A stretch of 64,000 bases of DNA from Pelobates cultripes (lineage: Eukaryota; Chordata; Amphibia; Anura; Pelobatidae): contig OW240918.1 of the NCBI GenBank assembly GCA_933207985.1, forward strand, positions 17,050,344-17,114,343. The letters are read 5' to 3'. The notes under the pieces were generated by a model. It was given only the letters and a program-made list of their open reading frames with translations. It did not search any database and was not told the origin of the DNA. The position numbers were made by a program, and so were the translations under genes. Positions 12,269 through 24,719 of this stretch are shown piece after piece (positions within the stretch are counted from its first letter, which is position 1; each line of letters starts with the position of its first letter).

Positions 12269-12334
12269 CTTAAAGCGGGTGTGTTACGCTAACAGTGGAT
12301 ACGGTGACCAGTGCCACCACTTAGATCTGGTGAC
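12269..12334 (+). mobile_element. Continuation of the split foldback/tandem element
   Basis: Starts with the duplicated CTTAAAGC and continues AGCGGGTGTGTTACGCTAAC, the same unit version that begins at about 9505. It shows that the hAT element landed within the tandem array. The sequence stops at the assembly gap. Confidence 0.9.
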
Positions 12335-12434
12335 NNNNNNNNNNNNNNNNNNNNNNNNNNNNNNNNNNNNNNNNNNNNNNNNNNNNNNNNNNNNNNNNNN
12401 NNNNNNNNNNNNNNNNNNNNNNNNNNNNNNNNNN
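12335..12434. other. Assembly gap (100 N)
   Basis: Exactly 100 ambiguous bases, a conventional placeholder length, placed directly after a unit of the tandem array. The sequence beyond it is not part of the array, so an unknown number of units and the right arm of the foldback element are probably missing. Any reading frame crossing the gap is meaningless. Confidence 0.99.
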
Positions 12435-13191
12435 AGGATTTTAAGCTAAAGTATTACAATTGGAAAAATCTAAAATACAACTGAACAAAATCCCCTTTTA
12501 GAATGTTAACATCATTTGCATAATATTTTGCACATGCACTACTACTTGTCAGTTCTAGAAAATTGCAGCATGTTTTCCATTTTATCTCTTGTTCTAGAGT
12601 TAAAATATATGCCCTTGTCCTCTCCCAACACTTTACCTAGTGGCTTTAGCTCCTTCAATTTGTAATTTGTCTTAATATCTAGACTAATTGTTCAGAATAT
12701 ATGCAATCTTTCAAAACATATCCTGCCCATTCATCGATAAATTCACAGCTTCGTTTACTAAATGAGGAATTATAAATTTTTGGCCAAAATTAGACACATT
12801 TAAAAAATTCTCCAACTCAGCTATACTTTTAGACTTGTAAATTTGGTTTTAAACCCATTACAATTCCATCCAAATTTTGGCCGTTTGGTGGTTCCACTGG
12901 ATTCCCGTAACTATGAATCACCATGTAACCAAATCACAGAACAAATTATATTGTCAAACAGCTTTGTTTGTTTTGAGATTTGGCATTCCGTCCATGGTGC
13001 CAAAAAAAAGCTAAATGATTAGAATTTTCTTTCTGCCTATAGCTCATTCATTTTTTTTTTATAAAGGTGTTGATTTAATACTGTTAAATCATATAAGCCT
13101 TTCAAATGATTTAATATTTTTGAATAAACTTTTAAAATTGTAATTTTATGAAAAATATATTAATTTAGCAAAATGTTTATATTTTGTGCTA

Positions 13192-13234
<43 letters not shown>

Positions 13235-14960
13235 GTTTAAATATGATATATTTTTGCTATTTTAATATTTTGAGATTTTTTTTTAAAGTTATAAAAAAAT
13301 GATAAATTTATTTGAAAAGCCTATTCAACAATATTTAATTGAGGCCAGAACTGCCACAACATGTATACTATTTCCTCTACTTGTACACAAACATTAGTCA
13401 ATAATTAATTCAGTACCTTCTCACCTGTCTATCTTTAGGTGAAGGGTCATGTAAAATACAAATAAGGAAATAGTAGTAAGCGGTGTCTCATAAAAAAACA
13501 AACAATCATCTATACACATTTACATCTTTCGTTTACAGCACTAGCTGTTCAACTTTTGCATAATCTTGACTTTTCACAGTTTTTGGTAGAATGTAAAAAT
13601 GTCACATTCACTTTCCCTCATCATTTTGAGATGTGTCAAAGGAAAAAGAAAAATGTACTGCAGGAGAAACTAGAAAATGTAATGAGCAAGCAACTGGTCC
13701 TATTTAGAGTTGGCCACATTTTGTAAAAAATATCTTTATTAGACATTTTACTAAACACAAAAATAAACCAATTATCTTAATGTGGAACCTAGATGTAAAG
13801 ACTAGGGGGTGGGGAGGGGGGATAGAGGGGAATGTTTAGATGCCTCAACCATTACCATTACAAAAAAAACAGAAAGTTACAAAAAATCTAAAAACTTTTT
13901 TTTTTACATTTCATTTATTTTGAAAGCTTTTTTTTAATGGAGCTCATTATTTCAATAACTCAAACTGCAGAACAAAAATAAATACATTTTTTTTTTTTAA
14001 TAATATGGCATGTGCACACTAATTAAAGTCTTGTTGCTGTTTCGCCTGTTTTTTAAAAGTGGCTTTGCATTTTTAACTTTTTAATTGACAAAGCGATGAA
14101 CAAAGCATTATAATCCTGGCATTTGCTGACCACATTTCTCTCACTCGAAGGCTTAATGGCCAATCATACATTAACTTTTTCCATTCCAGAGAGAGCACTG
14201 AAAGAAAACACTAAATGTAAAAAATGCAAGGCACATACGTACATAGCAGTGGTTTATTCTATAAATAATAAAATGCAGGAAACGGGAACAGAATTTTCAG
14301 TGCATTATAAGGAATTTATCTTTGTGTCTCATAGGATCTTTACAAAGATCATTGATTGGATGGTAGTCACCAAGCACATTAAATGTTACTATCAAGTGGA
14401 TTAAAACTAAATTGATAACATAACGAAAGTCAGGCAGAAAGGTCTGGTTAAAGAGAATGGTTAATGTTACCTTGCTGTGGAAGTGGGAATTAAGGGAGGT
14501 ATTGGACTCACAGGCACTGGTGAGAGGAAGTTCCGTTGGAATCAAGAAGAAGATTGAACTTTGGAAGGTTAACAAAAGCATGTGTGAACAGTTGAGTTTT
14601 ATGAAGTATGTATTGATAGGACGATCAATACGATGAAGAAGTGTGTAACAGGGGTAGGGAACATGAAAGGAGCAGAGAGAGAAAAGGTTAGGTAACGGTT
14701 GCGGAGGTAAGGAAACAGTAAGAATTGGTATGGTAAAGGGATTTATACACAAGAGAAAGAATTGAATGCAGAGCATTGGTAGAAATTAAAATATTAGTTG
14801 ATAAAAAAAAATGAAATAGATTTAGTTTTAATAAACTGACTTAAAATTGCAACAATGTAATCAAAAAGGTATGAATGAGTAGATGGGATATTGCTTGATT
14901 GGGACACAAAAACCATGGGATTTACTACCCAAATAAATAAAATGATAGGCTTGTGCACAG
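12435..14960. other. Intron sequence, nothing recognised apart from simple repeats
   Basis: AT-rich DNA with a (TA)n microsatellite at about 13196-13230, poly-T and poly-A runs (13862-13995) and a short G-rich stretch near 13804-13830. No exon or complete element is supportable. Open frames of 90-160 codons near 14123-14776 show no domain. Confidence 0.5.
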
Positions 14961-14969
14961 ATAAAAATA

Positions 14970-15365
14970 TTTCTTTTTGGCCGAATCGGTTCATCCAAAA
15001 CCAAAATAGCTGTGGCAGACCAAAATGCGTGAAATATGTGGCTTGTTGGTTCCCACATATTTCACCCATGTAGACAATTTAGGGAAAGGATTCTGATAAA
15101 CCGAAAGAGTGTGAAAATGGGCCAATCAGTGTACTGCAGAATATATCCATCCTGTATATAATATGTGTATATTTTGCAGTATACTTAGAGGTGCATTTTC
15201 CTGTAATTTGTTTTACAGATCTAGCAATAAGTAGTTGCCAATAGAGGTGAAAAAGATGGAGCAGTAAATATATATTTATAGATATTATATTTATGGAATG
15301 TATAAAAGACAAACATACAAATATATATATATATTTTTTTTTTACACGTTTGTCTTCTCTGTTCA
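14970..15365. mobile_element. Interspersed repeat, three-copy family
   Basis: The segment with TTTTTGGCCGAATCGGTTC, then CAATCAGTGTACTGCAGA and TGCATTTTCCTGTAATTTG with an AT-rich tail, is related to 23240-23640 (opposite sense in part) and 39480-39900. Its AT-rich end and lack of coding suggest a non-autonomous DNA element, but I could not define terminal repeats. Confidence 0.5.
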
Positions 15366-15409
15366 CTTTTCACTTGATCTTTTAATAAAATCAACATTTT
15401 AGTGTCTGT

Positions 15410-15465
15410 CCCTTTGCTTCCATACCAATTTCAAAGAGGAACCCTTTGCTTCCATACCAATTTCA
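15410..15465. repeat. 24-bp direct repeat
   Basis: CCCTTTGCTTCCATACCAAT plus TTCA occurs at 15410-15433 and again, identical, at 15442-15465 with 8 bp between. It could be a local duplication or a target duplication of a lost insertion; it is listed as seen only. Confidence 0.9.
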
Positions 15466-15479
15466 GTGCGATGTACCTT

Positions 15480-15715
15480 GTGCTCCTCCGTCAGCCGATG
15501 AGGGGGACCTAAGGCACGTGTGTGGAAATCACCGTGTGGGCATTAGGCCTTCCCGATATGAAAACATTGACTCCTTGATGATTTCCTATGTGGTTTTTCT
15601 TGATGCTGGATGTCCTCATACAGAGCATGAGGACATCCAGTGTCATTGCATGTTAAACTTTGTGAAGCTCCAGGAAGTGTCTCTAGTAGCTGTCTGGTAG
15701 ACCCGGGGCGGAAAT
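15480..15715. mobile_element. MITE fragment with 14-bp hairpin
   Basis: Related to the internal part of the TTAA MITE at 62515 (GGCCTTCCCGATATGAAAAC, GATGTCCTCAT, GTAGCTGTCTGGTAGA). Arms 15606-15619 and 15627-15640 form a perfect 14-bp stem around a 7-base loop. The ends of the element are not resolved. Confidence 0.55.
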
Positions 15716-17977
15716 GTATTTTGGCAACCCACTCTACAAACTGTTAAAAAAAGTTGTGGTCTCCCTCTGCACCACCCCCAGCCCTACTGACATTAATTTA
15801 CACATACACATTAATTTACATACACATGGACACATATACATAGACACACAGAGTCAACACAGCCTCCCTTTGATCACCTTGACAGGTAAAGCTGGAGTGG
15901 AACCTCATCTCTGGTGTGAAGCTAAGATCAGGCTCTGTGCCTTGATTTCCCAGCTCCCTGCTTCTCTGTATTGTTGACAGGGATCACATCATATCCCAGC
16001 TCCAGCAACAGTCCAGGGTGCACGAGGCAATGAGAGAAATCTGTGCTGAATGATACCAGCAGGTACCTGTAGTACTTACGCGTTCCTGCAACTCTAAGTG
16101 CTGATTCGGTCAGCATGAACAAGCAGAAAAAGTACCTGAATTTGGTGTCCCGGGTCTTCAGGTGCTCCAAGGTGACGCCAACAAATAGTGTTAGTGCCCT
16201 GGATTTATGTAGCAAGTTGTCCAGTTGTAATTCTAGATTACCCAAGATTGCGTTTTATTGTATTTTGGATTTTGTTACTGAATTTGGCTAAATTCAGTTA
16301 AATTCAGCCATTCTAAGGCCTGGTAACACATGGTATATATCATTTAGACAGATAAGGGTTTGTGAGTGTTGGGTTTCCTATGTAACCGTGACTCTCCCTC
16401 CATGACCCGCTGCCAGAGTCACTTAAAACAGACTCAAAGCAAGCACCTGCCACACTGCACCCCCACAAGCAATTGTGCCATAGGCAGTTACCTTCTCTGG
16501 TGCCAGTGGGGTGAAATCCCCTGTCACCCAAGGCCGACCGCTCACATTGTCCGCTTCAGGAAGCTTATTATAAGCTATTGACACAATGGTACTACACCCC
16601 ATCTTCTCTACTTCATATGTTCCCTTCATGTGTTTTCGTGCTGTTGATCAAAAATCAGATTATTCCCACTAATATGATGGAATTTTCAATACATTATTCC
16701 CAATGGAAACAATTAGTTTCTATATTTCTCCAAATAGTTGACCACACACTATCATTCTCTCCAGAGGCTTATCCACAGCACTATGGTTCTTTTTCTAGGT
16801 TTGTTTTCTTGGGTTCGCTGCCCATATTATGAAGTGCAAAGAGGATTCTCTCTTATCTCATGGTATATTTTTTGCCTAGGTTTGATACAATGTACACCAC
16901 TTTGTATCTTCATATGCATTTATTCTATGTATGTGCATGATGAATTTCATAAGTGTATTTTGTATTTTGAACCTTGTTTTCGTTCTTTTAGAACAAAAAT
17001 TTTATTTTAAATAAAAAAAGTGAATAAGCTTCCTAAAGTTCTTTTAATTGGCTTCATATGCCAAGCTGCCCGGACACAGTCTGTTATATTGCGCAGATTA
17101 AAATGACCCCCACAGCTGTATGCTATATCCCTTTAGCACAGTAATATGGAAGTGGGATAGAGGTAAATACCCACACGGCTGTAATCAGACTAATAAATGC
17201 TACTAAATAAAAAAGTGTTCATTTTTGTGAGGGAAAGAGGAATGATTACTTTCAGAATACGGTGACAGTTATCCTTTATCAACTATGTGAGGTCCTTTGA
17301 AAAGTAGAATGCGTTAATAATTAACAACTTAACTTAATTTAAAGCTACCCACCTGTGATGGAATTAAACAAAACAGACTGTGAAAGAGTTACCAGAGATT
17401 GTGTTGTGTTTACCAGAGAGAGTTCCACAGTGCCACCTGCTGGGAGTCTCTGGGATCATCCTGCAAGGAGCACAAAAAAGGAGTCTGATGCATTGGGGGA
17501 AAGGTGTCGGTTACAGATTAAATCCAGAGGAAATCTGTTGGTGTTTTAGTATTCTGTTACTACATATCTGCTGGTGACAGAGAGTAAGTGCAGGCTGTCA
17601 GTGACGAATACAGATGACAGATCGGTTTCAGAGGATAGAGGGGGAGAGGATAAATTGATTTAGATAAACGTGCTCACAGCATCCAGGCTGCCAGGTTCCT
17701 CTCTCCTCGTTGACTGTATCTGCTTGTTCCCTCTAATGTGAACCTGGCCTGACACGTTCATTCTGTATGTTTATGTGTATCTGGCCTGTTGACTGTGTCA
17801 GAATAATGCCAAATTCTCTTTAGCCCTCTCTCTTAACTCATGATATTCAGTAATCTCTCTGCCCCTACCAGTTTACTGTACATACGTGGCATCAAAGGCA
17901 TAGCTCAATTAATGTAGACCATGGTCACACAGAGAAAGAACACTTCAAATGTAACAAGGAGAATGTGTGTGCTGAGT
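15716..17977. other. Intron sequence, nothing recognised
   Basis: No exon is supportable. The 105-codon minus-strand frame at 15928-16245 has no domain and no splice context. Sequence at about 17400-17480 has repeat-like texture without definable ends. Confidence 0.4.
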
Positions 17978-18512
17978 TTAAAGGAACAATATAGTGTCAG
18001 GAGAACAAACATGTATTCCTGACACTATATTTATAATAGCATTGTTTATGTGGACAGCCCCCTTTGCCCCAACCACCTTTTTCCAGCACAGCGCGGGTCT
18101 CATCACAGGTGACCATGCCCCCTTGGCTGAGATCATCAATGTTGATGATCTCAGCCAATCCAATACTTACCCATAGGAAAGAGTTGGGTGTCTATTGCGC
18201 ATAGGCGGCAAAACACTGCGCTGTGCCAATCAGCATCTCCTCATAGAGATGAATTGAATCAATGCATATCCCTGAGTAATGTTCCGCAAATCAATGCAGG
18301 GTAAGGAGACGTTGAACGTCAGTGAGGCACACTGTGCCACACTGCCCAAGGAAGCACCTCCAGTGGCCTTCTGAGTGACTGTTACTAGAGGTGCTCCTAG
18401 GCATTAATGTTCCTCAGCAGTAATGTAAACACTACAGTTTCTCTGAAAAAGCAGTGTTTACATAAAAAAAGCCTGCAGGGACAGGCTGAAGACACCAAAA
18501 CCATTACATTAA
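17978..18512 (+). mobile_element. TTAA MITE, right end truncated, with 17-bp hairpin
   Basis: Starts TTAAAGGAACAATATAGTGT and continues with the CAGGAGAACAAACATGTATTC segment also present at 10300. A perfect inverted repeat, TTGGCTGAGATCATCAA at 18123-18139 with its complement at 18142-18158, is separated by only two bases. The right terminal inverted repeat is missing; the copy fades at about 18512. Confidence 0.75.
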
Positions 18513-19314
18513 TAATTCCAGGAGGGCTGCTGAGTTCTGTCAAGCTGAATATTTTAAAGTTTTGATCATCCACTTTCCATTTGTTCTGTTTGTACTGCGA
18601 GCAATACATTCAGAAAAACTATTTATTGTTCTTACATTAATAAACAACCATGATGCTTAATCTGTAGTATTGTGATAAATTAGCAGAAAAAATCTGTATA
18701 TCTTGGGACTTATGCAGAACACACCATATATGTACTGTCAGCGACAGTATGGGATAATGCAACTCTATGATATCTCTCTATGGTGTTTTTCTGTGAGGGA
18801 CAGTGACATCTCCTGGGCTCCATCAGACAGGCAAGTTCAATAACAGAAAGTATCATCAGAAAAAGGACAGTTATTCCCATAAAAATAATAAGACATTTAT
18901 TTAAGTCTTTCCTTAAGACATGAATTTCATAGCAGACTTCCGAATATTTCAAAAGGATGGATACGTTAGGGGTCTTAGTGAGGGTGTGGCTGAGGGGTTT
19001 TGAAAAAAAGGGGTGGCTGATTAATAACAGTGTATGCGGGTAGAACATAATTTTGAACAAAAACAATGCATCTTTTTTTATACAGACTGATGTCTAAACA
19101 CATTCATTGTAGTTTAAAGACACATTGCTGTGAGTATTATTGCTGTGGAGCTGATATATACATTTAGACACACTAAGAATACGGAGTTTCTACAATAAAG
19201 GGACAGTAGGTTAGAAAAGAGGGACAGAGTTATTTGTGCCCAAAATAGACTGTCTCTTCTAAATAGTGACACTTGGGAGATATGTTATACTGATTCCAGT
19301 CTCTTTTCTTTTAG
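18513..19314. other. Intron sequence before exon b, nothing recognised
   Basis: AT-rich sequence without a recognisable element; it ends with the pyrimidine tract CTCTTTTCTTTTAG of the acceptor at 19314. Confidence 0.5.
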
Positions 19315-19474
19315 AATGGTCAGTGTGGGGAAGGTTTTAAAGTTCGGAACCTCACATGTGTGGTCCATGATGCTTTACCGACAAGTTCTAGAAAGCAAGT
19401 TGACCCACATTTCTGTGGAATAGCACCTTCAGGAGAAGACCTTTTCAAATTACACTGTTCTGTGCCTTGTGCAG
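19315..19474 (+). CDS. THSD7B: THSD7-type protein, exon b (TSP1 repeat)
   Basis: Acceptor TTCTTTTAG and donor GCAG|GTAAAT. It begins in phase 0, continuing directly from exon a, and ends after the first base of a Gly codon, giving 53 full codons. It completes the TSP1 repeat begun in exon a: QCGEGFKVRNLTC is the C-x-x-G core with the R-strand, followed by HFCG, LHC and VPC cysteines. RNLT is a potential N-glycosylation site in the extracellular part. No stop or frameshift is present, and both splice sites match the consensus. Confidence 0.87.
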
Positions 19475-20226
19475 GTAAATATGTATTCCTTTTTGCATGG
19501 AAAATATTCAAATTCTGCAAGTTTCATATGGATGCAAATAGAATTAGAGAATCATAACTTAGAAGCATACTCAGAGCAATGGGGATGCGACAATAAGAGA
19601 AAAGATGAGTGCACACTGGTGAATAGGCTCACAAGAAGGGGTTAAGCAGAGTACTAGCAGCGTTTAGGAGACATTCAAAGAGAAAGTGGGATAAGAGATG
19701 TACAAAGGTCAAAAGGGGGTAAGAGAGACATAAGGGTTAAGTATACAACACAAAAGAAGTTAAATGTGGGTTTTAAGAGATGTACAAATGGATAAAATGA
19801 GGGTTTGTGACACACAAAGTGAAGAAAGGGGTCAAAAGACTAATAATGGGTAAGAGGAGAGTTAAGAGCCAAACACAAATGTAAGGAGGTTTCAGAAAGA
19901 CAAAGGGGGAAATGGGAAGGGAAAAGCCACACAATGGACTAAGGGGGGTTAGGAGAGACACGGAGAGGGTGAGAGGAAGTCTGGAGAGACACAAGTGAAT
20001 AAGAGGGGTTAGGAGAGTTACATAGGGAGATGCACACATGGAGAGTATAGATAAACACAACGGAGGCAGTGTGCACAAAAAAAAAATATTACAATGTAGG
20101 GGGCAGACTGTCTCACCCTCTGCAAATACTAACTCCATATATGTAGTGAGATCAAAGAAATTGGAGTTTGATCATTTTAATACTACTCAATCTATTCACA
20201 TGATCAATAGTATTAGTATTGACATA

Positions 20227-20729
20227 TTAAAGGGATACTATAGGCATCATAACAACTTTAGCTTAATAAAGCAGGTTTGGTGTATAGATTGTGCACATGC
20301 AGTCTCACTGCTCAATTATCTGTTAAATCACTTTAGAGTGTTTATGTTGCCCTAGCTACACCTACCTTGGCTATGACTGACATAGGTTGCATGAAATAAA
20401 TTGTTTCATTTTCAATCAGTTGTTAACTTGCTTTAGACATTTTTATCTCCTGCTCGGTAAATTAAACTTTAATCACATACAACAGACTCCTGCAGGGTCT
20501 AGAAGGCTATAAATAGTGCAAGTGATAGGAAATATAGGTACTTTTTTAGGAAGTGTTTAGGAAGGCTGTGCAAGTCACATGCAGGGAGGTGTGCCTAGGG
20601 CTACATAAACAAAGTGATTTAACTACTAAATAGAAGTGAGTTCAATGGTCAGCTTACAGGAGCATGGTCTATACACTAAAACTGCTTCATTAAACTAAAA
20701 TTGTTTTAGTGCCTATAGTGTCAATTTAA
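20227..20729 (+). mobile_element. TTAA-flanked MITE, complete
   Basis: TTAAAGGGATACTATAGGC at the left and GCCTATAGTGTCAATTTAA at the right, with TTAA at both edges, delimit a 503-bp element. No coding capacity. The internal AT-rich sequence includes GCTTCATTAAACTAAA, shared with 59440-59515. Confidence 0.88.
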
Positions 20730-21419
20730 TCTTTCTGTTTGTAATGGATTTCATCTGTTGTTATTTGTAAAGCAAACATAACTCGGTAATGGGCTGCACT
20801 ATTTGTATAGTGATATCCCAGATGCATCATTACACAGATATTAAACTTGATTATCCCAGAAAGTACAAAAAATGTACTTCATTACTCAAAATGATTTGGG
20901 GACAGATAAAAAAGAGCGTTTCAGATTAGCTGCACATTATGTTAGCATACTAGGAATATATATAGAGCAAAAATGTTTTGTTTTCAAGCTAATACCGGTG
21001 TCTATCTGTGGCCTGGGAGCATGTATTCCAGCAGAATCATTGAATTTGTTTGTATATATTTATTCGTTACACAGAGCAGCATTGGTTTTGACTGCTAATA
21101 AGAATAGCTGGTATATTGATTAGCTTCTAGAATCCATCACTTAAGTCTATGCTCACAGTTGGCTATCACTTTGTGCAAGTAACACTGATTTCTAATGTAT
21201 GTATCTAATTTTGTCATGCAGTGTCTTCTTAGCAACTTATTTTACAGTCTCAAGAAATACAGCCCTATGTCTTCATCCATACATAATCTTTTTTTAGTAG
21301 TATAAACATTTAACTCCTTCATTTGCAATGTATATACATGGGAGGAAAGGTATCTGTTCCCCAATCCCTTATATACATGATTCATACCAATTTAATACAT
21401 TGCAAATAAAAGAGATTAA

Positions 21420-22060
21420 GGCGTCACTGTCATGACTGCATCTGTTTTTTTTTTGTTTTTTTTTTAACACCCCTCCCGACTCCACTACATTTTATTGTCC
21501 CCCTAGTCAAATCCAAATGCCCCTAGGCCACCCATTTTACCTTTTTATTTCATGCCCAGACCAAGGTCCTGGGTGCCTCCATCTTTGTGTGGCATTTGCT
21601 ATTAACTGAAATTTGAACGGGAATGTTAGAAAGATGAGTGAATGAATAGAAATTTCAAACGAACGAACAAAGAACGAATTTCACTATTCATTTGTATAGT
21701 TTATTACAAGGAGGGAGCTACCAGCATGTCTGCTACACAGTGAACAGCCTGTGGCTGCTCACTGTTAAAAAAAAAAAAAAAAAGATCTCCCAAATCCAAT
21801 AAAGGAGGACCTAGCACAGGTCCCCTATGTCCCAATGGTGGGGCGTCTATTAAAATATTTAACTGAGAGGAGGACATAGTGTCCACCCCTACTAGGGTTA
21901 TGGGGTAGGGTTAGGGATAGGGTTAGGGTTAGGGGTTAGGCACTTCTGAAATTCAGCACTTTGGCAATTAGGTTCGGAAGCATCTGAATGTCCGATTGCC
22001 GAAATTCGTCTAAATTTATATTCGGACTGAAACGAATTGCACATGTCTACAAAATAGTCC
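21420..22060. mobile_element. Interspersed element carrying telomere-like repeats
   Basis: AT-rich element with clustered GAACGAA motifs (21655-21680) and GAAATTCGTCTAAATTTATATTCGG-like sequence near 22000. At about 21893-21948 lie several TAGGG/TTAGGG units in one direction. The element edges are not resolved; its partner sequence at 6890-6990 overlaps only its right flank. Confidence 0.45.
21893..21948 (+). repeat. Short interstitial telomere-like (TTAGGG) array
   Basis: About seven imperfect units, including GGGTTAGGGATAGGGTTAGG. It is short and lies within a dispersed repeat, so it need not mark a former chromosome end. Confidence 0.8.
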
Positions 22061-23239
22061 CTACTTTGTCTTATATTTTAAAGAAAACTAAATATGATAG
22101 GAAGAAAAGAAGAACAAATTCTGAGAGAGAAAGAGAAGAGGAAACGATAGGAGAAAGGTGTGCAATGTGTACTCTGTAGCTCATTTTAGATTTTCCACTG
22201 TCTCTTACACAAGGATTAAAAACATTTTATCATTAAATAATGTTGCATTAATGTACGCTGGGATGAACAATACATTTACAAATGACTTTACAAAAACAAA
22301 CAAATTCTAAAATTTCTCGACAACCTGGTAGTAAATTGTCTCTGCCTTTTATTGACGATATAACAGATTATGGCATTTCAATGTCTTTTAATTAATCCTT
22401 CATTTTTGCAAAAGCACTAAAGGAAGACGAACGATGCTGTCCTGTCACTCTCCTTATTATTAAAGAACTGCATGTTTCTTTTAAAATATGTTTTCTAACA
22501 CTGTGATTTTAGGAATTCACTTTGATACCTTCAAAAGCATTGATCTTGAATCTTTAAATTTGTTCCTGAATTAATGATGTTTGATGAATCTGGATGTAAT
22601 TCTTCTATATTTTGTCAAATACTAAATAGACAAATTTCAGTCTCAAAATTCTGATTATAATTCCTGTAGACCTTAAAGTAACCAATATAGTATGCAAAAT
22701 TGGAGACAATATATAAACTGAAGTCAAGCTTTATTTAGTGAATAACAGGAGATCCTTTTTTTTTTCTAATTTGAGCCATTCGATACCACATTGTGCAATG
22801 TAAATGGAGTAACCTCAACATGGTGATAATCCACAGCTTTATAAGTAAGTTATAAGCATTGACACTATATGTGCCATGTGCTCTCTGTACACGGAGGACA
22901 GTGTGATATATGAACAACCAACATTTATTAAGCAGGTGCTACCTGCAGATAACTAGGAACATGAGTCTTGATCATATGAGCTATGTGAGCGTGATTTCAG
23001 TGCTATATTTATTATACCGGATTGTGTATACTCTCTGTTTTTTTGCTGATATAGCCCCATAGGGTTTTATTTGCCCTTTTCCCCAGGTAGATAAGTATTT
23101 ATATAAAGTTGCTGGAAAAAAATAGCTTCCACATTCTAAAAGTGCAGCAAATACAGTATAGATTCATTGGGGATTGTTCCACTTTTAGAACTTTTATAAA
23201 ACACTACATTTGGAGACTTTTTTTTTGTTACAAATACAT

Positions 23240-23640
23240 GCTATTCATCTGAAAGTGAGCCAATCGGCCAAATTGACGAACTCTGAGCCAAAATGTAGCC
23301 AAATCGAGAACCAAACTAATCGAGCAATGGACGAGCATGTTCATTTTCATTTGGGATTCGGAATCCAAAAAAATATAAAAAAAATGATTGATGGGAAAAA
23401 GGTGATTGATAGAAGACAGTTGCTAAATATTGAATGTATTCGCAGATCAAGTGAAAAGGGATTAATAAAGGCAGTAAAAGAAGCAGCAGTAAAACAATTA
23501 TGTAAATATTATTTATTCTAAAAATATATAATATATAAATATAGATTTTTTTACTGATCCGCCTCTTTTTCTTACTTGAGCTGTGATCCAAATGGCAGGA
23601 AAATGAAGCTATCAGTGTACTGCGAACTCCATGCATAATA
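23240..23640. mobile_element. Interspersed repeat related to 14970 and 39480
   Basis: Contains GCCAAATCGAGAACC, the AAGTGAAAAGGGATT segment and an AT-rich tail, then CAGTGTACTGCGAACTCC. These match parts of the repeats at 14970-15365 and 39480-39960. The 103- and 106-codon open frames overlapping here are shadows of the repeat. Confidence 0.45.
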
Positions 23641-24719
23641 TTTATATCATGTACAGAGCACCCTTTTGTACTTCTGATGATAATTTTTCTGGATTTTTTT
23701 TTATTTTTACCAAAATTGTGAAACTGACATGTGGCTTATAATTGGCTGTCCTGAAATATTTTTTATTTTCAGATGCAGCAGTTTGGCTGAAACTAATATT
23801 GGCTCCATGCATAAGTCTATATGACCCCCTATGTGAGTTTTAGAAGTATCTGTGCCTGGACCACCTTGAATTCATTCTTATTGTTCGGTGGTTCTTCTCT
23901 AACCTAAAAGGAGAAAGTCTCAATTAATTTTCAGCAGTAATTTAGTTCAGTCCTGTAAGCCTTACTGGCACCCCGTATATCCAGAAAGGGGCAAACTCTT
24001 GTGTGGCATGAGGACTACCCAGCATCTTGCAGACCGAGGAAGAGAAATTACAGCCCTATTTTCTATATTTGAGTGTAATGATAGATGGGGTAAGCAGAAT
24101 GACTGCACTAAGAGCATTTAGTGTTCTTACGAAATGTTCTTTTGTATTATGAAAGCTAATGTCTGTTATCACAGTTCATTTAACAAATGCTCCTTGTACC
24201 TCACCAAAGCTTCGTAGAAAACAAGACTTTGTGTGATTGTGATTTGTCTTTTTTTTATTGGATTTATGGTCTGATGCTTCCATTATTTCAGTCAATTTTC
24301 TGTTTTAAAATATTTTGTAACAAAGGTCTTTCCATTTGTGAGCCATACGTCTAGATGAGACTTCTCTGACTTAAGCTACTTAAGTATTTTCAGCTTTTTT
24401 AATGTATGATTGTCTTTGTTTACCATTACTTTACCATTAATGCCTCTTATGTGTTAAGAGTAACTCAATCTATTTAGCAAAATTAGACACGTATAGACTA
24501 TTTCTCTTTACCTACATTAAGTGGAATGGTGCGGTTCCTATCAGTCCCACACATTACTCTGCTCATTATACAACTATGAAATGAGTGAAACTGCAGGAGA
24601 TGCAAGAATTTAGAAACCATTCAGTAATCAAGTCTTGGGTGGTTGAGATGAATTGATGAAGGAAGGTGACCACATAAAGGAGGCAAAGCCAAGTTAAGAG
24701 CATTTCCCCTGTGTCTTTG

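Larger units (their letters stand above)
7694..19314 (+). other. THSD7 intron (11.6 kb, GT-AG, phase 0) filled with mobile elements
   Basis: The donor is GTATGG and the acceptor TTCTTTTAG. The intron contains an L2-like tail, the foldback/tandem element split by a hAT element, an assembly gap and several MITE fragments. Its true length is uncertain because of the 100-bp N run at 12335-12434. Confidence 0.85.

Noticed and set aside
12201..12449. Frame crossing the N run
   Set aside because: Passes through 100 unknown bases and covers the hAT right end; not a gene.
14297..14776. 159-codon minus-strand frame
   Set aside because: No domain recognised; composition follows the AT-rich strand, with no sign of selection visible.
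15928..16245. 105-codon minus-strand frame
   Set aside because: No family recognised and adjacent to repeat sequence; insufficient for a gene call.
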